Of a stretch of 64,000 nt of DNA, positions 26,283 through 35,166 are shown piece by piece. Position 1 is the stretch's first letter; each line of letters begins with the position of its first letter. The position numbers and the translations under genes are program-made. Below the pieces are notes generated by a model. The model was not told the origin of the DNA. It did no database searches and saw only the letters and a list, made by a program, of their open reading frames with translations. The DNA comes from Streptococcus mitis. Lineage in GTDB: Bacteria; Bacillota; Bacilli; Lactobacillales; Streptococcaceae. The stretch spans positions 231,676 to 295,675 of the forward strand of contig NZ_PKIE01000002.1 in the NCBI RefSeq assembly GCF_002860865.1, given 5' to 3'.

Positions 26283-26546
26283 ATGAAAAGCACAAGAAAA
26301 AATAAATCTTTTTTAAAAGAAAAGAGTCGTGTAATATTAGTATTTATTATCATTTATGTATTAGCTCTTTTTTATGGTGCATATCTTGCGTTAGACAACG
26401 AGTATATTAAACTTGCTCTTGAAACAATTCTAAGTCCACTTCTAATTGGGTTGATTTTTGGATTTATTGATAGTTTAAGAAGAGATTATAACGAGTATTA
26501 TCAGAACCTTGCTGATGATTATAAAAAAGAGGAAAAGAACGACTGA
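26283..26546 (+). CDS. Small two-pass membrane protein of the satellite
   Basis: 87 aa: a Lys-rich N-terminus, helix 1 (VILVFIIIYVLALFYGAYLAL), helix 2 (ILSPLLIGLIFGFI) and a charged C-terminal tail. Small membrane proteins next to the repressor are sometimes superinfection-exclusion factors; that is only a positional hint. Ribosome site AAAGGAAC upstream. Confidence 0.65.
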   Translation: MKSTRKNKSFLKEKSRVILVFIIIYVLALFYGAYLALDNEYIKLALETILSPLLIGLIFGFIDSLRRDYNEYYQNLADDYKKEEKND

Positions 26547-26688
26547 ACAAAAACAAAGCTTTTCTAAGGCTTATTTAAAGCCCTATACACGCTTTCTACA
26601 ATCCGATATATAATAATGATACCGTCTGACTATTTAAAATCGAATACGGGGCAAACTATGAAGCCCTAGCATGATTTAAACCACAATC

Positions 26689-26739
26689 TAAAACCTTTTT
26701 AATAATAGCTTGCCTGCTGATGTATTTTAGAAAGGTTTA
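26689..26739 (+). promoter_or_regulatory. Integrase leader: 30-bp repeat copy 2 and ribosome-site hairpin
   Basis: The repeat (26689-26718) begins with AAACCTTT (26691-26698), the exact complement of AAAGGTTT at 26732-26739, which includes the integrase ribosome site GAAAGG. A stem of 8 bp would therefore mask translation initiation of int. The regulatory role is inferred. Confidence 0.55.
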
Positions 26740-26744
26740 TCATC

Positions 26745-27911
26745 ATGAAAATAACTGAAGTTATAAAAAAAGACGGTTGTAAAGTTTACCGTGCTAATGT
26801 ATATCTAGGAACTGACCAGGTAACAGGAAAGAAAGTTAAAACTAAGGTAACAGGGCGGACACAAAAGGAAGTTAAACAGAAAGCTACTCAAGAAAAAATT
26901 GCTTTTCAAAAAGCAGGATCTACTAGACAAAAAGCTAGTACCATAACAAGCTATCAAGAATTAGCTAATCTCTGGTTGGAAAGTTATCAGAATACGGTTA
27001 AGCCAAACACTCAAGGCAATGTTAAAAAGCTAATTGATAATCATATATTGCCTAATTTTGGGGCCTACAAGCTCGATAAGCTCACTACTCCACTTATCCA
27101 GTCAATTATCAACAAACTTGCTGACAATACTAACAGAGGGGAAAAGGGGGCTTTTCTACACTATGACAAGATACATGCTTTAAACAAACGTATCTTACAG
27201 TATGGCGTAACCATGCAAGCGATACCGTCCAATCCTGCCCGTGATGTTGTTTTACCTCGTAACACTCAGAAAGCAAAACGCCAAAAAGTAAAACACTTTG
27301 AAAATCCAGAATTAAAAAAGTTTCTTGTTTATCTCGATAATTTAGATAGTCATAGATTCCGTTATTACTATGAGGTAACGCTCTATAAGTTCCTACTGGC
27401 TACTGGTTGCCGTATCAATGAGGCTCTAGCACTTAGCTGGTCTGATATTGACTTAGATAATGCCGTGGTACATGTTACCAAAACACTAAATCGTGATCTA
27501 GAAATCAATAGCCCAAAATCTAAAGCTAGTTATCGGGATATAGATATAGATCAAGCAACTGTTAGCATGCTGAAGCAGTACAAACTACGCCAAGCTAAAG
27601 AGGCCTGGAAGATAGGACAACGTGAAAGCGTGGTATTCTCTGATTTCATTCATGAATATCCTTGCAGTTCAAAACTTAAAAGAAGATTGCTAACACATTT
27701 TAAGCGTGCTGATGTTCCTAACATTGGCTTTCACGGATTCCGTCATACTCACGCTAGTTTATTGCTTAACTCTGGTATTCCTTACAAAGAACTTCAACAC
27801 CGTTTAGGTCATTCTACTTTGTCCATGACCATGGACATCTATAGCCACCTCTCAAAAGAGAACGCAAAAAAAGCAGTCTCATTCTACGAAACTGCACTAA
27901 AAGCACTATAA
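26745..27911 (+). CDS. int: Tyrosine integrase of the satellite
   Basis: A 388-aa site-specific recombinase. An arm-binding N-terminal domain (residues 1-60, AP2-like) and a SAM-like core-binding domain (65-160) precede the catalytic domain with Arg in TGCRINEALAL, His-x-x-Arg in GFHGFRHTHASLL, His in LGHSTLSMT and the Tyr nucleophile in MDIYSHLS. All catalytic residues are present. It ends 100 bp before attR. Confidence 0.96.
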   Translation: MKITEVIKKDGCKVYRANVYLGTDQVTGKKVKTKVTGRTQKEVKQKATQEKIAFQKAGSTRQKASTITSYQELANLWLESYQNTVKPNTQGNVKKLIDNHILPNFGAYKLDKLTTPLIQSIINKLADNTNRGEKGAFLHYDKIHALNKRILQYGVTMQAIPSNPARDVVLPRNTQKAKRQKVKHFENPELKKFLVYLDNLDSHRFRYYYEVTLYKFLLATGCRINEALALSWSDIDLDNAVVHVTKTLNRDLEINSPKSKASYRDIDIDQATVSMLKQYKLRQAKEAWKIGQRESVVFSDFIHEYPCSSKLKRRLLTHFKRADVPNIGFHGFRHTHASLLLNSGIPYKELQHRLGHSTLSMTMDIYSHLSKENAKKAVSFYETALKAL

Positions 27912-27933
27912 GGGGAGCAAAAAGGGGAGCAAA
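27912..27933 (+). repeat. Integrase arm-type sites near attR
   Basis: Two direct copies of GGGGAGCAAA, 12 bp apart, begin at the integrase stop codon. The same motif occurs near attL at 18660 and inverted at 18636-18644. Confidence 0.6.
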
Positions 27934-28011
27934 TTCAAAAATCAACGTTTCAAGACAAAGTGAAAAGCCAATAACAACGGTACTTTTGTAAGATTTTATT
28001 TGAAAAAAGCC

Positions 28012-28027
28012 GATTTTGTAGTATAAT
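28012..28027 (+). repeat. attR, 16-bp core
   Basis: Exact match to 18529-18544. It carries the corA -10 (TATAAT, 28022-28027); the -35-like TTGAAA 16 bp upstream belongs to the element. Confidence 0.85.
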
Positions 28028-28071
28028 AGTACGGTGTGAAAAAATCTGAAAAATGAGAAAGGATAAGGGAT

Positions 28072-29016
28072 ATGAAACAAGTTTTTCTCTCTACAACAAC
28101 TGAATTTAAAGAGATCGATACGCTTGAACCGGGTACTTGGATCAATCTCGTCAATCCGACTCAAAATGAATCACTCGAAATCGCTAATGCCTTCGATATC
28201 GACATTGCCGACCTTCGTGCACCGCTCGATGCGGAAGAAATGTCTCGTATTACCATTGAAGACGAGTATACCCTGATTATCGTAGACGTGCCGGTCACAG
28301 AAGAAAGAAATAACCGCACCTACTACGTAACCATCCCGCTTGGTATTATCATCACCGAGGAAACCATTATCACTACGTGTTTGGAACCATTACCAGTCCT
28401 CGATGTCTTTATCAACCGTCGCTTGCGTAATTTTTATACGTTCATGCGTTCGCGTTTCATCTTCCAGATTCTCTATCGCAATGCAGAGCTTTACCTAACA
28501 GCCCTTCGTTCGATTGACCGTAAGAGCGAACAAATCGAAAGTCAACTGCATCAATCAACTCGTAATGAAGAATTGATTGAGCTCATGGAATTGGAAAAAA
28601 CCATCGTCTATTTCAAGGCCTCCCTCAAAACAAATGAGCGTGTGATTAAGAAATTGACCAGCTCAACCAGCAATATCAAGAAATACCTTGAGGACGAAGA
28701 CCTGCTTGAAGATACCCTGATTGAAACCCAACAGGCCATCGAGATGGCAGACATTTATGGAAACGTCTTGCATTCTATGACAGAGACCTTCGCCTCTATC
28801 ATTTCTAACAACCAGAACAACATCATGAAAACCTTGGCCCTTGTGACCATCGTCATGTCCATCCCAACCATGGTCTTTTCTGCCTACGGGATGAACTTTA
28901 AGGATAATGAAATCCCCCTAAACGGCGAGCCAAATGCCTTCTGGTTAATCGTCTTTATCGCCTTTGCTATGAGTGTCTCGCTCACTCTCTATCTCATCCA
29001 TAAAAAATGGTTCTAA
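28072..29016 (+). CDS. corA: CorA-type Mg2+ channel
   Basis: A 314-aa protein with a cytosolic funnel domain and two C-terminal membrane helices; the signature YGMNFKDNEIP is a YGMN form of the CorA GMN motif at the pore. Imports Mg2+ (or Co2+/Ni2+). The satellite prophage has replaced the region upstream of its -10 box, so its promoter is now a chromosome-element hybrid. Confidence 0.95.
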   Translation: MKQVFLSTTTEFKEIDTLEPGTWINLVNPTQNESLEIANAFDIDIADLRAPLDAEEMSRITIEDEYTLIIVDVPVTEERNNRTYYVTIPLGIIITEETIITTCLEPLPVLDVFINRRLRNFYTFMRSRFIFQILYRNAELYLTALRSIDRKSEQIESQLHQSTRNEELIELMELEKTIVYFKASLKTNERVIKKLTSSTSNIKKYLEDEDLLEDTLIETQQAIEMADIYGNVLHSMTETFASIISNNQNNIMKTLALVTIVMSIPTMVFSAYGMNFKDNEIPLNGEPNAFWLIVFIAFAMSVSLTLYLIHKKWF

Positions 29017-29027
29017 GAGGAGTTCCT

Positions 29028-29705
29028 ATGTCTCAGATTGATCTACAAAAATTAACCAAGAAAAACCAAGAGTTTGTCCACATCGCTACCCAACAATTCA
29101 TCAAAGATGGGAAAACAGATGCTGAAATTAAGGCTATTTTTGAGGAAGTTATTCCCCAAATCCTTGAAGAGCAAGCCAAAGGTACGACCGCTCGTTCCCT
29201 CTATGGCGCACCGACTCACTGGGCTCATAGCTTCACTGTCAAGGAGCAATATGAAAAAGAGCATCCAAAAGAAAATGATGATCCAAAACTCATGATTATG
29301 GACTCGGCTCTTTTCATCACTAGCCTCTTTGCCCTCGTCAGCGCCCTTACAACCTTCTTCTCAGCAGATCAGGCTATCGGTTACGGTTTGATTACCCTTC
29401 TGCTAGTTGGACTGGTTGGTGGATTTGCCTTCTACTTGATGTACTACTTTGTTTACCAATATTATGGACCAGACATGGATCGCAGTCAACGCCCACCTTT
29501 CTGGAAATCTGTACTGGTTATCCTAGCTTCTATGTTCCTTTGGTTGCTTGTCTTCTTTGCAACAAGCTTCCTACCAGCTAGCCTTAACCCAGTACTGGCT
29601 CCATTGCCACTAGCTATTATCGGAGCGGCCCTCCTAGCTCTTCGCTTCTATCTCAAGAAACGCTTGAACATCCGAAGCGCAAGCGCGGGCCCATCACGTT
29701 ATTAA
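29028..29705 (+). CDS. DUF1129 membrane protein
   Basis: 225 aa. A soluble N-terminal helical part (residues 1-75, MSQIDLQKLTKKNQEFVHIA...) precedes four to five membrane helices. DUF1129 proteins often follow corA in streptococci. The ATG with AGAGGAG upstream was used; a longer frame overlaps corA. Function unknown; its context suggests membrane or ion homeostasis. Confidence 0.88.
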   Translation: MSQIDLQKLTKKNQEFVHIATQQFIKDGKTDAEIKAIFEEVIPQILEEQAKGTTARSLYGAPTHWAHSFTVKEQYEKEHPKENDDPKLMIMDSALFITSLFALVSALTTFFSADQAIGYGLITLLLVGLVGGFAFYLMYYFVYQYYGPDMDRSQRPPFWKSVLVILASMFLWLLVFFATSFLPASLNPVLAPLPLAIIGAALLALRFYLKKRLNIRSASAGPSRY

Positions 29706-29720
29706 GAAAAGTGAAAAGCT

Positions 29721-30068
29721 ATGGCATATAGTCAATCTTTAGCTAAGCAGATTCGAAAAATTCTAGCACTCAAACTTCCTCCCCAAATTTTCGAAGAAGA
29801 GTTAGAAGAAAAGAAACTGTTTGGTGGTCTGGCCTTTATAATTCGTGGGAAAATGGTCCTTACTGTCAGTTCCAGAAAGGACGAGCTGGTTATGGTGAGA
29901 ATTGGCAAAGAAACGGAAAAGCAAGTTCTACCCCGAACAGGAGCTCATACCACATTGATGAGAGGGCGACCTTATCATGGCTATATAGACCTAGATATCG
30001 AAGGTCAAAAAGAACTTCCTTACTGGATTGATTTAGCCCTCTCCTATAATCAAGAGTTGACCAAGTAA
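29721..30068 (+). CDS. TfoX/Sxy N-terminal domain-like protein
   Basis: 115 aa, with the characteristic EKKLFGGLAFIIRGKMVLTVSSRKDELVMVRIG pattern of the TfoX_N fold. In gammaproteobacteria TfoX activates competence genes; streptococcal single-domain versions have no known role and should not be taken as competence regulators. It follows the DUF1129 gene by 15 nt in the corA operon. Confidence 0.8.
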   Translation: MAYSQSLAKQIRKILALKLPPQIFEEELEEKKLFGGLAFIIRGKMVLTVSSRKDELVMVRIGKETEKQVLPRTGAHTTLMRGRPYHGYIDLDIEGQKELPYWIDLALSYNQELTK

Positions 30069-30095
30069 CTCATATCTAGTGAGATTAGAAAAACG

Positions 30096-30125
30096 AAAAG
30101 CAACTGCACAGGCGGTTGCTTTTTC
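30096..30125 (+). terminator. corA operon terminator
   Basis: AAAAGCAAC-TGCACAGGCG-GTTGCTTTTT, a strong hairpin with T-run. Confidence 0.88.
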
Positions 30126-30205
30126 ACTTGCTTTCTTGAGATTCAATAGTACTTCTGACTCTAATTCCTATAGTTTTCTCTCATTTTTTGTGATAAAATA
30201 GGCTC

Positions 30206-30310
30206 ATACTCAATGAAAATCAAAGAGCAAACTAGGAAGCTAGCCGCAGGCTGTACTTGAGTACGGCAAGGCAAAGCTGACGTGGTTTGAATTTGATTTT
30301 CAAAGAGTAT
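30206..30310. repeat. BOX element (A-C type, 105 bp)
   Basis: Starts ATACTCAATGAAAATC, contains the boxA core ACGGCAAGGCAAAGCTGACG and ends AAGAGTAT. It lacks the central boxB module and ends 14 bp before the S66 peptidase ribosome site. Confidence 0.92.
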
Positions 30311-30335
30311 CAATCTATTTCTAGGAGGATGAGAT

Positions 30336-31370
30336 ATAATTTCTACTATTGGTATTGTTAGTTTATCTAGTGGCATTATCGGAGAAGACTTTGTCAAACA
30401 CGAAGTGGACTTGGGTGTCCAACGTCTCAAGGACTTGGGACTCAATCCTATCTTTTTGCCCCATTCGCAAAAAGGATTAGACTTTATCAAGGATCATCCT
30501 GAAGCTCGTGCAGAGGATTTGATTCATGCCTTTTCTGATGATAGCATCGACATAATCCTATGCGCCATCGGTGGAGACGATACCTATCGCTTACTACCTT
30601 ATCTTTTTGAAAATGACCAACTCCAAAAGGTTATCAAACAAAAAATTTTTCTTGGTTTCTCGGATACAACCATGAACCATCTCATGTTGCATAAACTAGG
30701 AATCAAGACTTTTTACGGTCAATCCTTCTTAGCAGACATTTGTGAATTAGACAAAGAAATGCTAGACTATAGCCTTCACTACTTTAAAGAATTGATTGAG
30801 ACGGGAAGAATCTCAGAAATCCGCCCTAGTGACGTTTGGTATGATGAAAGGACTGACTTCAGTCCCAAGGCTCTGGGGATACCTCGTGTCAGTCATACAA
30901 ATACTGGTTTTGAGTTGTTGCAAGGAAATGCCCAGTTCGAGGGAAAAATCCTCGGTGGTTGCCTCGAATCCCTCTACGATATCTTTGACAACTCTCGATA
31001 CGCAGATAGCACGGAGCTCTGCCAAAAATACAAACTTTTCCCTGACTTATTAGACTGGGAAGGAAAAATCCTCTTGCTCGAAACAAGCGAAGAAAAGCCT
31101 GAGCCGGAAGATTTCAAAAAGATGTTGCAGACTTTAAAGAACACTGGTATATTTGAGGTCATCAGCGGACTCTTGATCGGGAAACCTATGGATGAAACTT
31201 TCTATGACGACTATAAAGACGCACTATTGGATATCATTGATAGCAATATCCCGATTGTCTGTAATTTGAATGTTGGCCACGCAACTCCAAGAGCAATTGT
31301 CCCCTTCGGAGTTCACGCCTATGTAGATGCAAAGGAGCAAATCATTCGCTTTGACTATAACAAAAAATAA
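30336..31370 (+). CDS. S66 peptidase (LD-carboxypeptidase / MccF-like) with aberrant start codon
   Basis: The frame open from 30333 encodes IISTIGIVSLSSGIIGEDF, the normal S66 N-terminus, but no ATG, GTG or TTG exists before a GTG at 30405. GGAGG at 30324-30328 is 7 nt before ATA (30336), where ATG would be expected, so the start appears mutated to AUA (or AUU follows). Full length would be 344 aa. The nucleophile region reads CAIGGDDTYRLLPYL, with Thr at a position where I would expect Ser. Possible weakly expressed or decaying gene. Confidence 0.75.
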   Translation: MISTIGIVSLSSGIIGEDFVKHEVDLGVQRLKDLGLNPIFLPHSQKGLDFIKDHPEARAEDLIHAFSDDSIDIILCAIGGDDTYRLLPYLFENDQLQKVIKQKIFLGFSDTTMNHLMLHKLGIKTFYGQSFLADICELDKEMLDYSLHYFKELIETGRISEIRPSDVWYDERTDFSPKALGIPRVSHTNTGFELLQGNAQFEGKILGGCLESLYDIFDNSRYADSTELCQKYKLFPDLLDWEGKILLLETSEEKPEPEDFKKMLQTLKNTGIFEVISGLLIGKPMDETFYDDYKDALLDIIDSNIPIVCNLNVGHATPRAIVPFGVHAYVDAKEQIIRFDYNKK

Positions 31371-31475
31371 ATAGTTTCTCTATTTTTGTGCTTTTGTATT
31401 GGTTTTCGTTACAATTTGTATCTGAATTTATTGCATTTCGCTAATTTCTATGATATCCTTTTGAAGGAGGTGTAT

Positions 31476-31739
31476 ATGACAAAACAAAAAATTAATCGAA
31501 TCGTAGGTTCTATTGGTGCCTTTATTGGAATTATAGTATTTATTGCCTACATACCTCAAATTATCGCTAATTTACAGGGAAATAAAGCTCAACCATTTCA
31601 ACCTTTATCAGCTGCTATATCTTGCTTAATCTGGGTTATTTATGGATGGACAAAGGAACCTAAGAAGGATTGGATACTAATCATTCCAAATTCAGCTGGT
31701 GTTATTTTAGGTGGAATCACTTTTTTGACTTCACTCTAA
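31476..31739 (+). CDS. SemiSWEET-family sugar transporter
   Basis: 87 aa with three membrane helices and the PQ motif AYIPQIIANL in the first helix; half-size SWEETs dimerise to carry sugars. The start was chosen by AAGGAGG 6 nt upstream; a longer frame without a ribosome site adds 30 residues. Terminator follows. Confidence 0.85.
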   Translation: MTKQKINRIVGSIGAFIGIIVFIAYIPQIIANLQGNKAQPFQPLSAAISCLIWVIYGWTKEPKKDWILIIPNSAGVILGGITFLTSL

Positions 31740-31757
31740 CAAATCTAATAGTATATA

Positions 31758-31789
31758 TAAAAAGCTGGGAAAAGTTTCTCAGCTTTTTT
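31758..31789 (+). terminator. SemiSWEET terminator
   Basis: AAAAAGCTGGGAAA-AG-TTTCTCAGCTTTTTT, with T-run on both strands; it may also serve tag (minus strand). Confidence 0.85.
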
Positions 31790-31828
31790 CTATATTCTAT
31801 TCTCAGATATGCTAGTTACCTGTACACA

Positions 31829-32392
31829 CTAATGACCGCTTTTCCACTCACAATCATTCTCGTGGTCATCAACTAGCCCTGCTGCTTGTAGAAAAGATAA
31901 GACGGCGACTGGGCCTGTGAACTTGAAGCCTCGTTTTTTGAGATCTTTGGCTAATTTCTCAGACAAAGCGGTTTTAGCTGGAGCTTGGCGGTAATCGGGA
32001 ACATCGTTAACGATCGTTTTCCCTTCAACAAAAGACCAAAGATAGGCATCAAAAGAGCCGTACTCTGCCTGTAGTCGTAGAAAGGCTTGGGCGTTAGCGC
32101 GTGTAGCAAAAATCTTGGCTCTATTTCGGATGATGGCTGGATTATCCAGCAAGGCTTCCAATTCGGTATCGGTCATCTCTGCAACTGCTTGAATTTGATA
32201 GCCATGAAAGGCTTCTCGGAAAGCTTGACGTTTGTTGAGTACCGTTTCCCAAGACAGGCCTGCCTGATAAGTTTCCATACACAACAATTCAAACAATGCT
32301 TGGTCATCATGGAGGGGCTGGCCCCACTCCTCATCATGATAGGCGATGTAGAGCGGATTGGTCATCTTGACCCACGAACAACGTTTTGTCAT
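31829..32392 (-). CDS. tag: DNA-3-methyladenine glycosylase I
   Basis: 187 aa. Begins MTKRCSWVKMTNPLYIAYHDEEWG with the zinc-ligand Cys of the Tag family; the C-terminal His ligands are in DDHENDCEWKSGH. Removes 3-methyladenine in base excision repair. It lies 9 nt after ruvA in a mutL-ruvA-tag repair operon. Confidence 0.95.
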   Translation of the reverse strand: MTKRCSWVKMTNPLYIAYHDEEWGQPLHDDQALFELLCMETYQAGLSWETVLNKRQAFREAFHGYQIQAVAEMTDTELEALLDNPAIIRNRAKIFATRANAQAFLRLQAEYGSFDAYLWSFVEGKTIVNDVPDYRQAPAKTALSEKLAKDLKKRGFKFTGPVAVLSFLQAAGLVDDHENDCEWKSGH

Positions 32393-32401
32393 GCTCTACT
32401 C

Positions 32402-32995
32402 CTATTTGACCAACATTTTAAGGGCCGACTTGATATAGTTCTCAGCTGTATCTGTCGTTCCTTCGAAGAATTTCTTGATTTTCTTGAGCTCGGTCGCCTT
32501 GTAGCCCAGAGCCAACATGGCCTCCATAGCTTCTTCCAATTCTTGGTTTTCAGCGCTAGCTTGCACTGCGACCTTGGCAGGAAGGTCGTCTCCTGCAACT
32601 ACTACCTTGCCTTCCAAGTCCAGCACCATCTGCTGGGCTGTTTTCTTGCCAATTTTAGGGAACTTGGTCAAATAAGTGATGTTCTTGGTTTCAATGGCTT
32701 GAACCAAGCCAGCATTGTCATCAGCAGCGATAATAGCAAGAGCTGATACAGGACCAATCCCAGAGACCGAAATCAGACTGAGAAAGAGCTTTTTCTCGTC
32801 TTCTGAGCGAAATCCATAAAGTAGATGGGCGTCCTCACGCACGACCTGATGAACATAAATTTGAGCTTCTTGGTTAACCTGACCTGAGTAGGCATAAGGA
32901 TTGGCCACATGCAGGATATAACCAATACCATTGGTTTCAAGAACAATGTATTTGGCAGTGATTTTGGTAATGATTCCTTTTAAATATTCGTACAT
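32402..32995 (-). CDS. ruvA: Holliday junction branch-migration protein RuvA
   Basis: 197 aa. An OB-fold N-domain ([20 protein letters not shown]), HhH motifs ([29 protein letters not shown]) and a C-terminal RuvB-interacting domain ([20 protein letters not shown]). Tetramer that targets RuvB to junctions. Adjacent to mutL with only a 15-nt spacer. Confidence 0.96.
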   Translation of the reverse strand: MYEYLKGIITKITAKYIVLETNGIGYILHVANPYAYSGQVNQEAQIYVHQVVREDAHLLYGFRSEDEKKLFLSLISVSGIGPVSALAIIAADDNAGLVQAIETKNITYLTKFPKIGKKTAQQMVLDLEGKVVVAGDDLPAKVAVQASAENQELEEAMEAMLALGYKATELKKIKKFFEGTTDTAENYIKSALKMLVK

Positions 32996-33010
32996 AGTTT
33001 TCCTTTTAGT

Positions 33011-34960
33011 TTAATATTTCCCCAATTCACGGAGACTGGTGTGATTTTCCTGAATACGTCGGAACATCTTTTCCATATCTGACTTGGTAAAATGCACCAA
33101 AACAGGACGTCCATGGGGACAGTTATAGGGATTGTCACATTGAGAAAGTTGATAGAGGAGCTGTCTAGCCGAGTGGTCATCGATACGATGGTTAGCCTTG
33201 ATAGACCGCTTGCAGGACATCATAATAGCCAACTCTGCTCGGTATTTCTTGATAGAAACTTCCTTGGTCAAAAGGAGCATGTCACACATTTCATAGATGC
33301 CTGACTCGATTTCCTCCTCTGCCATCCAAATAGGATGTTCACGTAGGATAAATTGATTTTCCCCGTACTCTGCTAGAAAGACCCCCACTTCCTCTAAGAG
33401 AGGCATTCTTTCCTTGAGACGCAGGGCATCATCCGCAGGAAATTCAAAGATATAGGGCACTAGGAGTTGCTGCTGGCTCTGGTCAACATTGCCAATGCTT
33501 TCACGGTACTCCTCGTACTTGACCCGTTCCTGCGCCGCATGTTGGTCTATGATGTAGAGCCCATCTCGCCCTTGAGCAAAGAGATAGGTTCCATGCATTT
33601 GCCCGAAAAATTCCAACTCTGGGAAGCTTGATGATTCTTCTCGCTCCAGCTTGTCATAAGCCTTATCCAGACTGGCTAAATCTAGCTCTGGATGGTCTAG
33701 TTGGTCATAATTAGCAGGCTTTCTCTCTGCAAAATGCAGTTTTGCTGGCTTGGTCAGCTGATCCAAGGTTTCCTTGGCAAATAAAGTTAAATCCTGTCCT
33801 TCATCAGTCAATTCTACCTGATAATCAGCTACTTCAGCTTGACTAGGTCTTGTCGGCTCAGTATTCTCATAGTAGAGCGTATTTTCTTTGAGCGGGAGAA
33901 TAGTTTGTTCCACCTTCTCACGATTTCGCACAGTCGATTTGGCAAGATTTTCCAAGGCATCTGGAATCAAGGTTTGTTCCTTGAGACTATTAGAAATAGC
34001 TTCTGAAACCAGGGTCATCAGTTCTTTTTCCTTGGAAATCCGCACCTCTTGCTTGGTTGGATGCACATTGACATCCGCTAGATAAGGGTCAATATGGATA
34101 TGAATGACAGCCAGTGGAAAACGGCCTACCATGAGCTTACTTCCGTAACCATCTAAAATAGCACGATTGAGTAGGAAGTTCTTGATATAACGGCCATTGA
34201 TGAAGAGACTGATATAGTTGCGGTTAGCACGAGTCAACTCAGGCAAGGACACAAAACCTGAAATTTCGAAATCAAGGTCAGAGTTCTCAATTTCAATCAT
34301 CTTCTTTGCACTCGCCAAACCGTAAATCCCTGCGATAGCTTGGCGCAGGTGACCAGTCCCTGCTGTCCGCGTCATTTCCTTGCCATCACTAATCAAGCTA
34401 AAAGAAATCTCAGGATGGGCTAAGCCCAGACGGTTGACAATATCAATGATATGAGACAACTCTGCTTGCTGGCTCTTCATATACTTGAGGCGGGCAGGCG
34501 TGTTGAAGAAGAGGTCCTCCACACAAACCTTGGTCCCCACAGGACTAGTCGCTGGGATGACTTCCTCAACTTCTCCCCCACGCGCGACTAACTTAGTCCC
34601 ATGACTCGCACCATCCACCGCCGTCAAAAGGGTCAGAACACTAACAGAAGCGATAGAAGGCAAGGCTTCACCACGAAAACCAAGCGTCCGAATCCGAAAA
34701 AGATCTGCTTGATTTTTTATCTTACTGGTTGCGTGGCGACGCAGGGCCAGCTCTACCTCATCGTGAGCAATTCCATGACCATTATCTGTGATTTGAATTT
34801 TCTTGAGACCAGCTTCCTCAATCTCAATGATAATCTGACTAGAACCCGCGTCAATGGCGTTTTCTACCAACTCCTTAACAACGCTAGCTGGACGCTCGAT
34901 AACCTCTCCAGCTGCAATCTGGTTTGCCAGCACCTCTGGCAATTCAATAATATGAGACAT
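33011..34960 (-). CDS. mutL: DNA mismatch repair protein MutL
   Basis: 649 aa. A GHKL ATPase N-domain ([30 protein letters not shown]), a variable linker and a C-terminal dimerisation domain ending [11 protein letters not shown]. Couples MutS recognition to repair (Hex system in pneumococcus, HexB). TATAAT is upstream near 35010. Confidence 0.96.
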   Translation of the reverse strand: MSHIIELPEVLANQIAAGEVIERPASVVKELVENAIDAGSSQIIIEIEEAGLKKIQITDNGHGIAHDEVELALRRHATSKIKNQADLFRIRTLGFRGEALPSIASVSVLTLLTAVDGASHGTKLVARGGEVEEVIPATSPVGTKVCVEDLFFNTPARLKYMKSQQAELSHIIDIVNRLGLAHPEISFSLISDGKEMTRTAGTGHLRQAIAGIYGLASAKKMIEIENSDLDFEISGFVSLPELTRANRNYISLFINGRYIKNFLLNRAILDGYGSKLMVGRFPLAVIHIHIDPYLADVNVHPTKQEVRISKEKELMTLVSEAISNSLKEQTLIPDALENLAKSTVRNREKVEQTILPLKENTLYYENTEPTRPSQAEVADYQVELTDEGQDLTLFAKETLDQLTKPAKLHFAERKPANYDQLDHPELDLASLDKAYDKLEREESSSFPELEFFGQMHGTYLFAQGRDGLYIIDQHAAQERVKYEEYRESIGNVDQSQQQLLVPYIFEFPADDALRLKERMPLLEEVGVFLAEYGENQFILREHPIWMAEEEIESGIYEMCDMLLLTKEVSIKKYRAELAIMMSCKRSIKANHRIDDHSARQLLYQLSQCDNPYNCPHGRPVLVHFTKSDMEKMFRRIQENHTSLRELGKY

Positions 34961-35166
34961 CTTTCAGCCCCTTTCTGTATCTATTTTCCTATAAATTGAT
35001 TAGTGCTATTATACCATATTTCAGATAGGACAGAAAAGCTAGCACCACATAGGAGCCAAATCCCTCCACATAGACAAAGTCCCTTGCAAGGGGCTGAAAA
35101 ATAGTGTTTAATAAAGATATACAGGAAGTGATCACAACCTTGTATAACTAAAAAGGAGAGAAGTTT

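Larger units (their letters stand above)
18529..28027. mobile_element. Satellite prophage (PICI-like) inserted between uvrA and corA
   Basis: A 9.5-kb island bounded by a 16-bp direct repeat. Order from the right: tyrosine integrase, small membrane protein, CI-like repressor (all plus strand), a divergent control region, then a long minus-strand operon of Cro, Rha, small proteins, an excisionase-like HTH, RepA-like ATPase, an origin-like array and DUF1492/ArpU-like late regulator. No capsid, tail, lysis, portal or terminase gene is seen, and no conjugation gene. This fits a helper-dependent satellite. The helper is not in the window. Confidence 0.85.

Noticed and set aside
18545..28011. Integrative conjugative element
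   Set aside because: No relaxase, coupling protein or type IV secretion gene; Rha, CI/Cro and ArpU-like genes point to a phage satellite.
32087..32746. Plus-strand 219-codon frame across tag and ruvA
   Set aside because: Antisense to two well-conserved genes; implausible protein.
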